Source: Algoriella xinjiangensis (GTDB lineage Bacteria > Bacteroidota > Bacteroidia > Flavobacteriales > Weeksellaceae). Taken from it: a DNA stretch of 64,000 bases. The notes beneath the pieces are model-generated. The model had not been told where the DNA came from. It saw only the letters and a list, made by a program, of their open reading frames with translations, and did no database searches. The stretch lies in the NCBI RefSeq assembly GCF_900115015.1, contig NZ_FOUZ01000001.1, positions 277,274-341,273 on the forward strand. The letters run 5' to 3'. Made by a program: the position numbers and the translations under genes. This document shows positions 17,722 through 28,355 of the stretch, piece after piece (within the stretch, counting starts at the first letter, position 1; the number at the start of each line of letters is the position of its first letter).

Positions 17722-20023
<2,302 letters not shown>

Positions 20024-20087
20024 CTAAGTATTAAAGACTGCAAAATATTAAAAAACTTTATAAAAGTCTATTTTTAATTCTTAAAAA

Positions 20088-20966
20088 TTAAAACGTTTTA
20101 GGCGCATCTTTAGGAAATACTATAATAAACTCTGTAGTAGAAAAATTTTCTTCTTTTGGCTTCACAATAGAAAGTTTTTCGTCAGCTCCTTCCAAAATTT
20201 CTATGACAGCAATTTTCAAGTTTGGGTTAGATTTCTTCAAAAACCAATAAATTCCTCCATAATTCTTTGAATGATAATCGCCATTGTAATGTATAAATAG
20301 ATTATCAGCTTTATAATGTTGCAAAATCGTTTCGGACATCGTAGCATCTTTCAAAGCTTGAGCCGCAACAAATTGTTTCGCTTTTATACCTGCATGATCG
20401 CCCATCATTTTTATCATTTCTGGATAACCAGGCGCATCATAATCAATTTCTAAAGGTAATTTTGCAATCAATTTTTTGTTTTCTGTAGAAATAGTGTCCA
20501 AACTTGACAATCCATTTTTAGAAACATACGACGCAAATTTACGTGTAACATTAGTTGCTACAAATTCTACTTTTTTATCTTTCGCAAAATCGACCAAAGG
20601 CTTATAATCAGTTGCATAATTCTGCCATAATTTTGTTGCTGCCTGAAATTCTTTATCAGTAGTTTTCCCTGACAAATAGTTATTTAAATCAGTTTGCTGA
20701 TGACGTTCAAACATTTCTGCACCAAGTGTCAAATTACCATTTTTCTTTTCATACAACGCTTTTGTAAGCTGTAATTGCAACCAATGGTTAACCGCATTAT
20801 TGTGATATTCACCAAATAAGACAATATCGTAATTAGAAAGTTCGTTAATCATTTTATGAAACGTCGCTTTCTTTTCTTTTTTATTATAAATTTGATAAGT
20901 TTTAAGGTCTTGCGCATTCGCGAAAATTGAGCTTATAAACAAGAAAGCATAAATAATTTTTTTCAT
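20088..20966 (-). CDS. ChaN family iron-regulated protein (heme-binding uptake, Tiki superfamily)
   Basis: A 292-residue protein with a Sec signal (1-18, cut after ANAQ; no lipobox). The EreA/ChaN fold motifs are FGEYHNNAVNHW (E-x-H...H), LGAEMFERHQQTDLNNYL and the late IHYNGDYHSKNYGGIYWFL. ChaN-family proteins bind heme in a dimer and are iron-regulated in other bacteria. Six bases upstream of its ATG lies a palindrome very similar to the one in front of hmuT (20972-20994 against 53160-53182), supporting Fur control. The GH109 operon begins 88 bp downstream, and a divergent ABC exporter operon starts 79 bp upstream. Confidence 0.85.
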   Translation of the reverse strand: MKKIIYAFLFISSIFANAQDLKTYQIYNKKEKKATFHKMINELSNYDIVLFGEYHNNAVNHWLQLQLTKALYEKKNGNLTLGAEMFERHQQTDLNNYLSGKTTDKEFQAATKLWQNYATDYKPLVDFAKDKKVEFVATNVTRKFASYVSKNGLSSLDTISTENKKLIAKLPLEIDYDAPGYPEMIKMMGDHAGIKAKQFVAAQALKDATMSETILQHYKADNLFIHYNGDYHSKNYGGIYWFLKKSNPNLKIAVIEILEGADEKLSIVKPKEENFSTTEFIIVFPKDAPKTF

Positions 20967-20971
20967 TTTTG

Positions 20972-20994
20972 TTATTTAAATTAATTCTAAATTG
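20972..20994. promoter_or_regulatory. Fur-like operator upstream of chaN
   Basis: A 23-bp site with outer arms TTATTTA and TCTAAAT shares 19 of 23 bases (counted by eye) with the site at 53160-53182 before the heme operon. Seven of its eleven base pairs are palindromic. It spans 6-28 bp upstream of the chaN ATG and also lies within 75 bp of the divergent ABC operon. Confidence 0.5.
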
Positions 20995-21045
20995 TAACAA
21001 ATTAACAAAAATCTCTACGAATAATAAAAATAAAATTCAACTACT

Positions 21046-21945
21046 ATGAATAAAGTTCTTGAAATTCATCAACTAACCAAACGATTTGGCAGTTTTACTG
21101 CTGTAAATAACATCAGTTTTTCGGTAGAAAAAGGAAATGTTTATGGATTATTAGGCCCTAATGGAAGTGGAAAATCGACTACATTAGGAATGATTTTAAA
21201 CGCAATTAACCCAACAGCCGGAAGCTGGAAATGGTTTGACCAAAATCCAGATAATAATTCGTTAAAACGAATTGGCGCAATTATAGAAAGTCCAAAATTT
21301 TATCCTTATTTATCTGCGCAAAAAAACCTAGAAATTGTAGCGGATATCAAAGAAGCTAGTCATACAAAGATTGATGAAAAGCTAGAATTGGTTGGATTAA
21401 TTTCTCGTAAAAAAGATAAATTTCAGCATTTTTCTTTGGGTATGAAACAACGTTTGGCAATTGCTGCGGCGTTATTAAATGATCCTGAGGTATTGATTTT
21501 GGACGAACCTACAAATGGTTTAGATCCGCAAGGAATTATTCAAATCAGAGAATTGATTATTAAGATTGCAGAACAAGGAACAACCATTATTTTAGCAAGT
21601 CATTTATTAGACGAAGTAGAAAAAGTTTGTTCGCATGTTGTGGTTCTTAATCAAGGAAAAATGTTGTACGCAGGCTCTGTAGATCAGATGAATTCTAGCT
21701 TTGGTAGTATTGTTGTTTCGGCTGCAAATATGGAAACTTTAGAATATACGCTTAAAACATTGCCTTTTATTTCGAAAGTTACACACGAAAATTCAAAATT
21801 ATTAGCTGTTTTAACGGAAGAAAAAGATCCAGCAGATATCAATAAAATTCTTTTTGAACACGGTATTGTCGTTAATCATTTGGTTAAACGAAAAGAATCT
21901 TTAGAGCATCAATTTTTCCAATTAATTCAAAATCAAAACAACTAA
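21046..21945 (+). CDS. ABC transporter ATP-binding protein (BcrA/CcmA-like)
   Basis: A 299-residue protein. Walker A is GPNGSGKST (about 39-47), the signature is FSLGMKQR (near 130) and Walker B is VLILDEPTNGLDP, followed by the H-loop in ILASHLLDEVEKVC. The roughly 80-residue C-terminal extension is typical of BcrA/NatA-type export ATPases. It forms an operon with a membrane permease starting one base after its stop. Substrates of this subtype include antimicrobial peptides and bacitracin-like compounds; here the substrate is unknown. Confidence 0.9.
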   Translation: MNKVLEIHQLTKRFGSFTAVNNISFSVEKGNVYGLLGPNGSGKSTTLGMILNAINPTAGSWKWFDQNPDNNSLKRIGAIIESPKFYPYLSAQKNLEIVADIKEASHTKIDEKLELVGLISRKKDKFQHFSLGMKQRLAIAAALLNDPEVLILDEPTNGLDPQGIIQIRELIIKIAEQGTTIILASHLLDEVEKVCSHVVVLNQGKMLYAGSVDQMNSSFGSIVVSAANMETLEYTLKTLPFISKVTHENSKLLAVLTEEKDPADINKILFEHGIVVNHLVKRKESLEHQFFQLIQNQNN

Positions 21946-21946
21946 T

Positions 21947-22777
21947 ATGAAAAGATTATTTAACATCGAGTGGAATAAAATGTTCTACAACACGGGAACA
22001 CGAATTTTTATCATTTTGTACTTTGTGATGATTATTTTGATGGGAATTACATTGCCTAGTATTAAACCAAATATGAGCGGACAAGTTGTCGATTTCATCA
22101 AATTTGGTGCGTTAGAATTTCCTGTAATTTGGCATAATATAGCTTGGTTAGTCGGTTTCGGTAAATTCTTTTTAGCTATTATTGTCATTAATAATATCTC
22201 TAACGAATATTCGTTTGGGACGTTTAAACAAAATACAATTGATGGCTTATCTAAAACAGAATTTTTTGGAACAAAATTATTAATGAACCTTATTCTGACT
22301 TTATTTTCTACATTTTTGGTCGCTGCAATCGTATTAAGTTTAGGCGCAACTTTTAATGATAAATTTGATGTTCTTAACGGAATACAATTTTTAGGAGGTT
22401 ATTTTATCGAAATCTTTGCATACGTAGTATTCGCTATGTTTTTAACTTTTTTATTAAAGAAAAGTACATTTGCTATTTTATCTTTAATTGTTTTAAATAT
22501 TGGAGAATCAATCTTAAAAGCAGTCGAATATTTTGTTAGATTTGGTAAAAATGAACCAATAAATTTAGAAAAAACTACTTTTTACACTAACTTTTTACCA
22601 TTAAATTCAAATTCAAAAATAGTTGATTATCCACCAATCAGCATTACAAAGCTAATGACAACGGGAAAATTATTTGATACATCAAATGTGCAATGGGAAT
22701 ATTTAGCCATTAATGTTTTTTACATCATTTTATTTTTAGCATTATCATTATTTATCATCAAGAAAAGGGATTTATAA
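21947..22777 (+). CDS. ABC-2 type permease subunit
   Basis: A 276-residue protein with six predicted helices. It opens with FNIEWNKMFYNTGTRIFIILYF and has an elbow region NNISNEYSFGTFKQNTIDGLSKTEFFGTKLL, the usual ABC-2/BcrB pattern in which the transcript of the first loop contacts the ATPase. It is the partner of the ATPase encoded 1 bp upstream. A clean terminator follows 26 bp after the stop. The cargo is unknown. Confidence 0.85.
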   Translation: MKRLFNIEWNKMFYNTGTRIFIILYFVMIILMGITLPSIKPNMSGQVVDFIKFGALEFPVIWHNIAWLVGFGKFFLAIIVINNISNEYSFGTFKQNTIDGLSKTEFFGTKLLMNLILTLFSTFLVAAIVLSLGATFNDKFDVLNGIQFLGGYFIEIFAYVVFAMFLTFLLKKSTFAILSLIVLNIGESILKAVEYFVRFGKNEPINLEKTTFYTNFLPLNSNSKIVDYPPISITKLMTTGKLFDTSNVQWEYLAINVFYIILFLALSLFIIKKRDL

Positions 22778-22802
22778 AACATACTTTTAAAATCATTCCT
22801 AT

Positions 22803-22829
22803 AAAAGCCTCGCAAATTGTGAGGCTTTT
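22803..22829 (+). terminator. Terminator of the ABC exporter operon
   Basis: The stem AAAAGCCTC/GAGGCTTTT with a 9-base loop lies 26 bp after the permease stop. Confidence 0.85.
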
Positions 22830-22947
22830 ATATTTCAACGCAATTTATTCGTCAAATAATCTGCGATAATTCATTTATTATGTAAATTTTAGCAGAATTC
22901 TACGTTTTTATTCGTCAGAAATAGATCATTTAATAAACTTGTTTTTT

Positions 22948-22955
22948 TATCTTTG
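22948..22955 (+). promoter_or_regulatory. -7 box of nrnA, five bases before the ATG
   Basis: TATCTTTG is a perfect TAnnTTTG. The predicted start of transcription is at or next to the ATG at 22961, so the nrnA-gldI mRNA is probably leaderless or nearly so. Confidence 0.6.
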
Positions 22956-22960
22956 CAGTT

Positions 22961-23986
22961 ATGCAAATGACAAATTTCGAAGAGCTAAAAGGGCTTTTAA
23001 AATCAGCACCAAAGAAAATTGCTATCCTTCCGCACAAAAATCCGGACGGCGATGCAATTGGATCTACATTGGCTATGTTTCATTATCTAAACAAATTAGG
23101 ACATTCTTGTAACATTGTTTCGCCAAATGATTTTCCTAAATTCTTAAAATGGATGCCATCGGCAAAAGAGATCGTTATTGCAGACTACAAGCCAAAAGTT
23201 GCAGAAGCAATCATACATCAAGCCGAATTAATTTTTATTTTAGATTTTAATACGGTGAAACGAATTGACGATTTAGGAAACTGGGTTGAACGTTCTAAAG
23301 CACCAAAAATATTAATCGATCATCACCGCGAACCAGATACATTTGATTTTATGTATTCGGATATAGAGATGCCCGCAACATGCCAAATGGTTTACAATTT
23401 TATTGAAGCCATGGACAATTTAGATTTAATTGACAAAGGCATTGCCGAGTGTATTTATACGGGTATAATGACTGATACAGGAGGTTTCCGATTCAGAAAC
23501 ACATCATCAGACACGCATCGTATTGTAGCAGAATTAATTGATAAAGGTGTAGAAGTTGACAAAGTAACCTCTTACGTTAACGATTCGCAAACACAAGGTC
23601 GATTAAAATTATTATCTTTAACGTTAAATAATCTTACATTTTTACCCGAATATCGTACAGCTTTCATGTTTCTAAAACGTGAAGATTTATTAACAAACGG
23701 TTTTCAGAAAGGTGATACCGAAGGTTTTGTAAATTATGGTTTAAGTGTAGAAAATTTTATCTTTTCAGTTATTTTTATTGAGGACACACATCATAATTTC
23801 ATAAAAATCTCGTTACGTTCTAAAGGTGATTTTGATGTCAACGAATTCTCTCGCAAATATTTTAATGGCGGTGGTCATATCAATGCTGCAGGAGGTCGTT
23901 CGGACTTAAATATGGAAGAAACAATTGCTTATTTCCAATCATTATTGCCAGCGTATCAAGAAAAATTGACTAATATCGTCATCTAA
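22961..23986 (+). CDS. nrnA: DHH/DHHA1 phosphoesterase, NrnA-type nanoRNase/pAp phosphatase
   Basis: A 341-residue protein. The DHH domain has HKNPDGD (25-31), ILDFNT and the DHH motif in LIDHHREPD, followed by GIMTDTGGFRF. The DHHA1 domain carries the nucleotide-binding GGGHINAAGG near residue 310. NrnA degrades short oligoribonucleotides and dephosphorylates pAp with Mn2+. The ATG at 22961 follows its -7 box at once. gldI starts on the next base after the stop, and this nrnA-gldI order is common in gliding flavobacteria. Confidence 0.92.
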   Translation: MQMTNFEELKGLLKSAPKKIAILPHKNPDGDAIGSTLAMFHYLNKLGHSCNIVSPNDFPKFLKWMPSAKEIVIADYKPKVAEAIIHQAELIFILDFNTVKRIDDLGNWVERSKAPKILIDHHREPDTFDFMYSDIEMPATCQMVYNFIEAMDNLDLIDKGIAECIYTGIMTDTGGFRFRNTSSDTHRIVAELIDKGVEVDKVTSYVNDSQTQGRLKLLSLTLNNLTFLPEYRTAFMFLKREDLLTNGFQKGDTEGFVNYGLSVENFIFSVIFIEDTHHNFIKISLRSKGDFDVNEFSRKYFNGGGHINAAGGRSDLNMEETIAYFQSLLPAYQEKLTNIVI

Positions 23987-24514
23987 ATGAAAAAAATTGC
24001 CTTAGTTGCCTTCGTAGTATTTGCTTTATCAAGCTGCGACAAAAAAGTTGTTCAATATCCCATTTCATATTCAAATGATGATTTTATGAAACGCTCTCAA
24101 GAACGTGGTAAGCTTCTGCATCAAGAAGAATTACAATGGTTTGATGAGTACATGAAAACGTCTGACCAAAAATTTGTGAAAACAAGTTCTGGTTTTTGGA
24201 TTTCTAATTCGGGAGAAAAAACACCACAAACAGCCAACAAAGGAGATTATATTGAATTTGAATACCAAGTAACTGATTTAAAAAACAATATAATTTACTC
24301 GTTTCAAGAAAACGGTGTGAAAAAAGCTATTTTAGGTAAAGTTGATTTAGCGCGAGGTTTACACGCTGGTTTACAATTGATACCAGAAGGTGAAACCGCT
24401 AAATTATTATTACCTTCATTTTTAGGTTATGGCGGCTATGGTGACGAAGGAAAAATTGGTCCTGATGAACCAATCATTATGGACGTAAAAGTTATAAAAA
24501 TTAAAAAACACTAA
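23987..24514 (+). CDS. gldI: Gliding motility lipoprotein GldI (FKBP-type peptidyl-prolyl isomerase)
   Basis: A 175-residue lipoprotein (lipobox LSSC, cysteine at 17). The FKBP domain spans about 75-175: GDYIEFEYQVTDL, ILGKVDLARGLHAGLQLIPEGETAKLLLPSFLGYG and PIIMDVKVIKI. GldI is a periplasmic or envelope folding factor needed for gliding in Flavobacterium johnsoniae, where the gliding and T9SS systems overlap; here it may serve T9SS assembly even if the cell does not glide. It abuts nrnA without a gap and is followed 26 bp later by another lipoprotein isomerase. Confidence 0.82.
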   Translation: MKKIALVAFVVFALSSCDKKVVQYPISYSNDDFMKRSQERGKLLHQEELQWFDEYMKTSDQKFVKTSSGFWISNSGEKTPQTANKGDYIEFEYQVTDLKNNIIYSFQENGVKKAILGKVDLARGLHAGLQLIPEGETAKLLLPSFLGYGGYGDEGKIGPDEPIIMDVKVIKIKKH

Positions 24515-24540
24515 TTTGTATATACACGACTGTAAAAGAA

Positions 24541-25617
24541 ATGAAAAAACTATTATTAATCTTAACTGTCATTACTACTTTAGTTAGTTGTGGCGTTAAA
24601 ATTCCAAAATCGATGAGCAAAGAAGAATTTAAAAATTTAGAAGACGGATTGTACGCAAAAATGACAACAAATCATGGTGCAATGACAATCAAATTATACG
24701 AAGAACAAGCACCTATGACGGTTGCTAACTTTGTTGGATTAGCAGAAGGTACAAAAGAAAATAAAGCAAAAAAGAAAGGTGAGCCTTTTTATGATGGAAT
24801 TGTTTTTCACCGTGTAATTAAAGATTTCATGATACAAGGTGGAGATCCAGACGGAATTGGAACTGGTGGACCTGGTTATGATTTTGAAGACGAATTTGAC
24901 GCAACTTTAAAACACGATCAAAAAGGTGTTTTATCTATGGCAAATTCTGGACCTGGAACTAATGGTTCTCAATTCTTTATTACAGAAGTACCAACGCCTT
25001 GGTTAGACGGTCGTCACACAATTTTTGGACAAGTTGTTGAAGGTTTAGATGTTGTAGATTCTATCTCAAATGTAGAAAAAACTCCAAGCGATAAACCTGT
25101 AGTTCCTGTAATTATAGAGAAAGTAGAAATCGCTCGTAAAGGTGATCATTACAAAAAATATGATGGTGCTGAGGCTTTTGAAGCTGCAAAAGCAAATCAT
25201 TCTAAAAAACAAGCTGAAGCTGAAGCAAAAGTAAAAGCTGAAAAAGATGCTGAAATTGCTCGTCAAAAAGAATTAGAAGCAAAAGCATTAACAACTCCTT
25301 CTGGATTAAAATATGTAGTTTTAGAAGAAGGTAAAGGTGCAAAACCTGTTCAAGGAGACGACATCAAAGTACATTATACTTTACGTTTAAACGATGGTGA
25401 AAAATTAGATTCTTCTTATGACAGAAACCAACCATTAGACGCAACAGTTGGTGTAACTGGATTAATCCAAGGATGGATGGAAGCTTTGACTATGTTTAAC
25501 AGAGGTTCTAAAGTTTTCTTAATCATTCCTTCAGATTTAGGTTACGGACCAAGAGGTGCAAGCGGTGTAATTCCACCAAACGCAACTTTATATTTTGATA
25601 TGGAAGTTTTAGACTAA
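24541..25617 (+). CDS. Dual-domain peptidyl-prolyl isomerase (cyclophilin + FKBP lipoprotein)
   Basis: A 358-residue lipoprotein (lipobox VSC, cysteine at 17). The cyclophilin domain at about 38-200 shows FHRVIKDFMIQGGDP, GTNGSQFFITEVPTPWLDGRHTIFG and GLDVVD. A lysine/glutamate/alanine-rich helical linker (about 215-255) leads to an FKBP domain at about 265-358 with GDDIKVHYTLRLNDGE, GLIQGWMEAL and IPSDLGYGPRGASGVIPPNATLYFDMEVL. Cyclophilin-FKBP fusions (dual-family immunophilins) are known from Bacteroidota. It follows gldI and probably shares its mRNA, giving a set of envelope chaperones. Confidence 0.92.
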   Translation: MKKLLLILTVITTLVSCGVKIPKSMSKEEFKNLEDGLYAKMTTNHGAMTIKLYEEQAPMTVANFVGLAEGTKENKAKKKGEPFYDGIVFHRVIKDFMIQGGDPDGIGTGGPGYDFEDEFDATLKHDQKGVLSMANSGPGTNGSQFFITEVPTPWLDGRHTIFGQVVEGLDVVDSISNVEKTPSDKPVVPVIIEKVEIARKGDHYKKYDGAEAFEAAKANHSKKQAEAEAKVKAEKDAEIARQKELEAKALTTPSGLKYVVLEEGKGAKPVQGDDIKVHYTLRLNDGEKLDSSYDRNQPLDATVGVTGLIQGWMEALTMFNRGSKVFLIIPSDLGYGPRGASGVIPPNATLYFDMEVLD

Positions 25618-25638
25618 AATATTATTTCATAATAAATT

Positions 25639-25668
25639 AAAAAAACCACTCAATTGAGTGGTTTTTTT
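25639..25668. terminator. Bidirectional terminator
   Basis: A perfect palindrome CCACTCAA/TTGAGTGG (25646-25661) is flanked by seven A and seven T, between the convergent immunophilin gene and a small minus-strand gene. Confidence 0.9.
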
Positions 25669-25671
25669 GTT

Positions 25672-25908
25672 CTATTTTTCTTTTACAGCAACCGCTTTGT
25701 CGTCGTTTTCTGTTTCAAGTTTCTTTTCATATTTTTTCATGATATAGTCGGCTGCAAGCGAAACTGCAATTCCACCAATAATACCATATATCGATCTTTT
25801 TCCTAAAAACTTAGCAACTGTAACTCCTGTAGTTGCCGCAGTTGTTAAAAGACCTATTTTCGAACCTTTTTCGCGTTGGCTTTTTGATAATGCATCTAAA
25901 ATTTTCAT
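25672..25908 (-). CDS. Small hypothetical membrane-associated protein
   Basis: A 78-residue protein with a basic start (KSQREKGSKIG), one or two glycine/alanine-rich hydrophobic segments (LLTTAATTGVTVAKF and SIYGIIGGIAVSLAADYIM) and a charged tail (KKYEKKLETENDD). No family recognised. The frame is compact, uses the same codons as its neighbours and is closed by the bidirectional terminator at 25639-25668, which supports a real gene. Confidence 0.6.
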   Translation of the reverse strand: MKILDALSKSQREKGSKIGLLTTAATTGVTVAKFLGKRSIYGIIGGIAVSLAADYIMKKYEKKLETENDDKAVAVKEK

Positions 25909-25969
25909 AGTTTATAAGTTTATGATTTCTAGATATTATGCAATTATTAATCCAAACTAAAATAATCAA

Positions 25970-26314
25970 CTATTTTATAAACGCTTCTACCAATTCTTTT
26001 GGTCGACCAACTACTCCACTCTTTTCATCTAAAACAACAGGACGTTGTATCAACTTCGGAAATTCTACCATAGCATCCAAAACTTCTTCTTCAGACAATT
26101 CTTTACCTTTAAAATTAGTTTTCCATTCTTCTTCATTTGTTCTGATAAGCTCTATTGGTTTTAATTTAAGCTTTGATAAAACGGTTTGAAGTTCTATTTT
26201 CGTCAAAGGTTCTTTCAAATATTCTCTCACTTCAAATTCTTTTCCAGAATCTTCTAAAACTTTTATTGCTTCTCTACTTTTTCCGCAACGCGAATTATGT
26301 AAAATCGTGTACAT
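25970..26314 (-). CDS. arsC: ArsC/Spx-family arsenate reductase-like protein
   Basis: A 114-residue thioredoxin-fold protein. The ArsC motif is HNSRCGKSREA with the single catalytic cysteine at 10. LKLKPIELIRTNEEEWK and LIQRPVVLDEKSGVVGRP carry the conserved arginines that bind arsenate in glutaredoxin-linked ArsC. In flavobacteria this stand-alone form is often a chromosomal housekeeping gene without an ars operon; no arsenite pump or ArsR is nearby. The true substrate is therefore uncertain. The stop lies about 60 bp from the small membrane protein gene. Confidence 0.85.
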   Translation of the reverse strand: MYTILHNSRCGKSREAIKVLEDSGKEFEVREYLKEPLTKIELQTVLSKLKLKPIELIRTNEEEWKTNFKGKELSEEEVLDAMVEFPKLIQRPVVLDEKSGVVGRPKELVEAFIK

Positions 26315-26352
26315 ATCTGTTATTTTTAGTAAATTTATTAAAATTTGAAATC

Positions 26353-26754
26353 ATGAAAAAGTTATTCCTCTTAATATGCATCCCAATATTATTTTTGGCG
26401 TGTATAACAAACCAAACAACTTCTGTTCCTAATAAAGACGATAACTCGTTAAAATTTGAACCAAATGAGGAGGGCGATTATGATATTGTCGTTTTTGATC
26501 CTGATTATGAAGTCTATCTTAGAACAACTGCTCCACCAAAATCATATTATTCGAAAGAATATTATGAATCGCAAAACAGACGATATGTGACAATTTGGAA
26601 TCAGCGACACATGATGCCGATGGCTTATAATCCAGATTTATATGCTGTAAGCATTGATTTGGATCCGAATATTGACTATGGTTTAGATTTTGAATATAAA
26701 TTATTTAATTTCTTTCGCTTTATTGAACATAAATATCGTGTCAGAATTAGATAA
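26353..26754 (+). CDS. DUF6146 family lipoprotein
   Basis: A 133-residue lipoprotein starting MKKLFLLICIPILFLACI (cysteine at 17). The DUF6146 pattern is visible as DYDIVVFDPDYEVYLRTTAPP, YYSKEYYESQNRRYVTIWNQRH and YNPDLYAVSIDLDPNIDYGLDFEYKLFNFF. The ATG at 26353 is chosen; the longer frame to 26173 runs over the start of arsC on the other strand and puts the signal peptide in the middle. Function unknown; the family is restricted to Flavobacteriia as far as I know. Confidence 0.82.
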   Translation: MKKLFLLICIPILFLACITNQTTSVPNKDDNSLKFEPNEEGDYDIVVFDPDYEVYLRTTAPPKSYYSKEYYESQNRRYVTIWNQRHMMPMAYNPDLYAVSIDLDPNIDYGLDFEYKLFNFFRFIEHKYRVRIR

Positions 26755-26761
26755 TATCGTT

Positions 26762-26769
26762 TATTTTTG
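26762..26769 (+). promoter_or_regulatory. -7 box of the hypothetical gene at 26788
   Basis: TATTTTTG is a perfect TAnnTTTG. It contains the TTG at 26767 that would otherwise extend the following reading frame by seven codons, so the ATG at 26788 is the real start. Confidence 0.5.
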
Positions 26770-26787
26770 CAAGTCAATTTTAGAAAG

Positions 26788-27186
26788 ATGAACGAATACT
26801 CAACAGAAATATATAATCAAATAATTGAAACTTTTCCTGATTTAGAAGGTCAAAACGAATCAAATAATAATTTATTAAAATTTCATCTCGAAAATGAATA
26901 TAAATCTACATTTGGCGATTTATACATCGAAACATCCGAAGATGATAAAATTTGGGTGCGTGCCAATTCTCCTTTTACAACGTATGAGGTAGATTCTACA
27001 GAAGAACTTTTTTATATTTTAGAAGGTTTGATGTACAACGAATTATTTTGGGTAATTAGCTACGAAGGCGATGATTGGGATGATACATTTTTGATTTTGA
27101 AAGACCAAGAAATTAAAATAGAGGAAGGAATTACATACCATATACTTTCGTGGAATGGTAAAAATGATCAAACAATAAAACCGTAA
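26788..27186 (+). CDS. Hypothetical acidic soluble protein
   Basis: A 132-residue protein, strongly acidic and rich in aromatic residues (YIETSEDDKIWVRANSPFTTYEV, ELFWVISYEGDDWDDTFLIL). No signal peptide or membrane segment. It looks like a small alpha/beta cytoplasmic protein; I cannot assign a family. It lies between the DUF6146 lipoprotein (33 bp) and prfB (45 bp), both of which have their own promoter signals. Confidence 0.7.
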   Translation: MNEYSTEIYNQIIETFPDLEGQNESNNNLLKFHLENEYKSTFGDLYIETSEDDKIWVRANSPFTTYEVDSTEELFYILEGLMYNELFWVISYEGDDWDDTFLILKDQEIKIEEGITYHILSWNGKNDQTIKP

Positions 27187-27218
27187 AATCTCATATATCC
27201 CAAAAACTTCAAATTTTA

Positions 27219-27226
27219 TACATTTG
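27219..27226 (+). promoter_or_regulatory. -7 box of prfB, five bases before the ATG
   Basis: TACATTTG is a perfect TAnnTTTG five bases before the start codon at 27232. The mRNA is probably leaderless or has a leader of only a few bases. Confidence 0.6.
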
Positions 27227-27231
27227 CAATT

Positions 27232-28332
27232 ATGTTTAACAACGAATTACTAAAAGATATCCAAAAACGTACGCAAGCTTTGCATGAATATTTGGAAATC
27301 GAACAAAAAGAAATCGAAGTCCAAAATGAAGAAGAAATTGCTGCTTCGCCAGAATTTTGGAACAATCCAAAAGAAGCAGAAAATTTCATGAAAGTTTTAC
27401 GCGGAAAAAAGAAATGGATTGATGCTTATCAAACTATTGCAAATGCCGTAAATGATATTGAAGTTTTAGTAGAATTTAACCGCGAAGGCGATGTTTCTGA
27501 TGCCGAAGTACAAGAACAATACGATATTGTTGCAAAACTATTGGAAGATATCGAGTTCAAAAACATGCTTTCAGAAGAAGGAGATAATCTTGGCGCTGTT
27601 TTACAAATTACGGCTGGTGCCGGTGGTACAGAATCGTGCGACTGGGCAAGTATGTTGATGCGTATGTATTTGATGTGGGCAGAAAAAAATGGCTACAAAG
27701 TAAAAGAGTTAAACTATCAAGCTGGTGATGTTGCAGGTGTAAAAACGGTAACTTTAGAAATTGAAGGCGAATTTGCTTTCGGTTATTTAAAAGGCGAAAA
27801 TGGTGTACATCGTTTGGTTCGTATTTCGCCATTTGATAGCAATGCGAAACGACACACAAGTTTTGTTTCCGTTTATGTTTCGCCTATTGTTGATGATACA
27901 ATAGAAATTGACATTAATCCGGCTGATATAGAATTACAAACTTCTCGTTCTGGAGGTGCCGGTGGTCAAAATGTAAATAAAGTAGAAACTAAAGTTCAGT
28001 TAACACATAAACCTACAGGAATTATGGTGGTTTGTCAAATTGAGCGTTCGCAATTAGGAAACCGCGAGCGTGCAATGGAAATGTTGAAATCTGAATTATA
28101 TAAAATAGAGTTAGACAAAAAAATGGCTGCTCGAAACGAAATTGAAGCTGGTAAGATGAAAATCGAATGGGGTTCTCAAATTCGAAATTACGTCATGCAT
28201 CCATACAAATTAGTGAAAGATGTACGTACAGGTCACGAAACTGGAAATGTAGATGCAGTGATGAATGGTGAAATCGATGATTTCTTAAAAGCTTTCTTGA
28301 TGTTGATGGGACAAAAAGAAACATCAAAATAA
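27232..28332 (+). CDS. prfB: Peptide chain release factor 2
   Basis: A 366-residue RF2. The UGA-reading tripeptide SPF is at 199-201 (RISPFDS) and the catalytic GGQ at 244-246 ([10 protein letters not shown]); [11 protein letters not shown] lies at 129-138. The gene reads as one continuous frame: the place where many prfB genes have an in-frame UGA and a +1 shift (after about codon 24) is ordinary sense sequence here (HEYLEIEQK). RF2 autoregulation by frameshifting is therefore absent. trkA follows 23 bp downstream. Confidence 0.95.
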   Translation: MFNNELLKDIQKRTQALHEYLEIEQKEIEVQNEEEIAASPEFWNNPKEAENFMKVLRGKKKWIDAYQTIANAVNDIEVLVEFNREGDVSDAEVQEQYDIVAKLLEDIEFKNMLSEEGDNLGAVLQITAGAGGTESCDWASMLMRMYLMWAEKNGYKVKELNYQAGDVAGVKTVTLEIEGEFAFGYLKGENGVHRLVRISPFDSNAKRHTSFVSVYVSPIVDDTIEIDINPADIELQTSRSGGAGGQNVNKVETKVQLTHKPTGIMVVCQIERSQLGNRERAMEMLKSELYKIELDKKMAARNEIEAGKMKIEWGSQIRNYVMHPYKLVKDVRTGHETGNVDAVMNGEIDDFLKAFLMLMGQKETSK

Positions 28333-28355
28333 ATTTCACATTTAAAATTTCTTAA

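Noticed and set aside
26173..26352. 60-residue N-terminal extension of the DUF6146 lipoprotein frame
   Set aside because: It would bury the lipoprotein signal in the middle of the protein and overlaps the start of arsC on the other strand; the ATG at 26353 fits the family.
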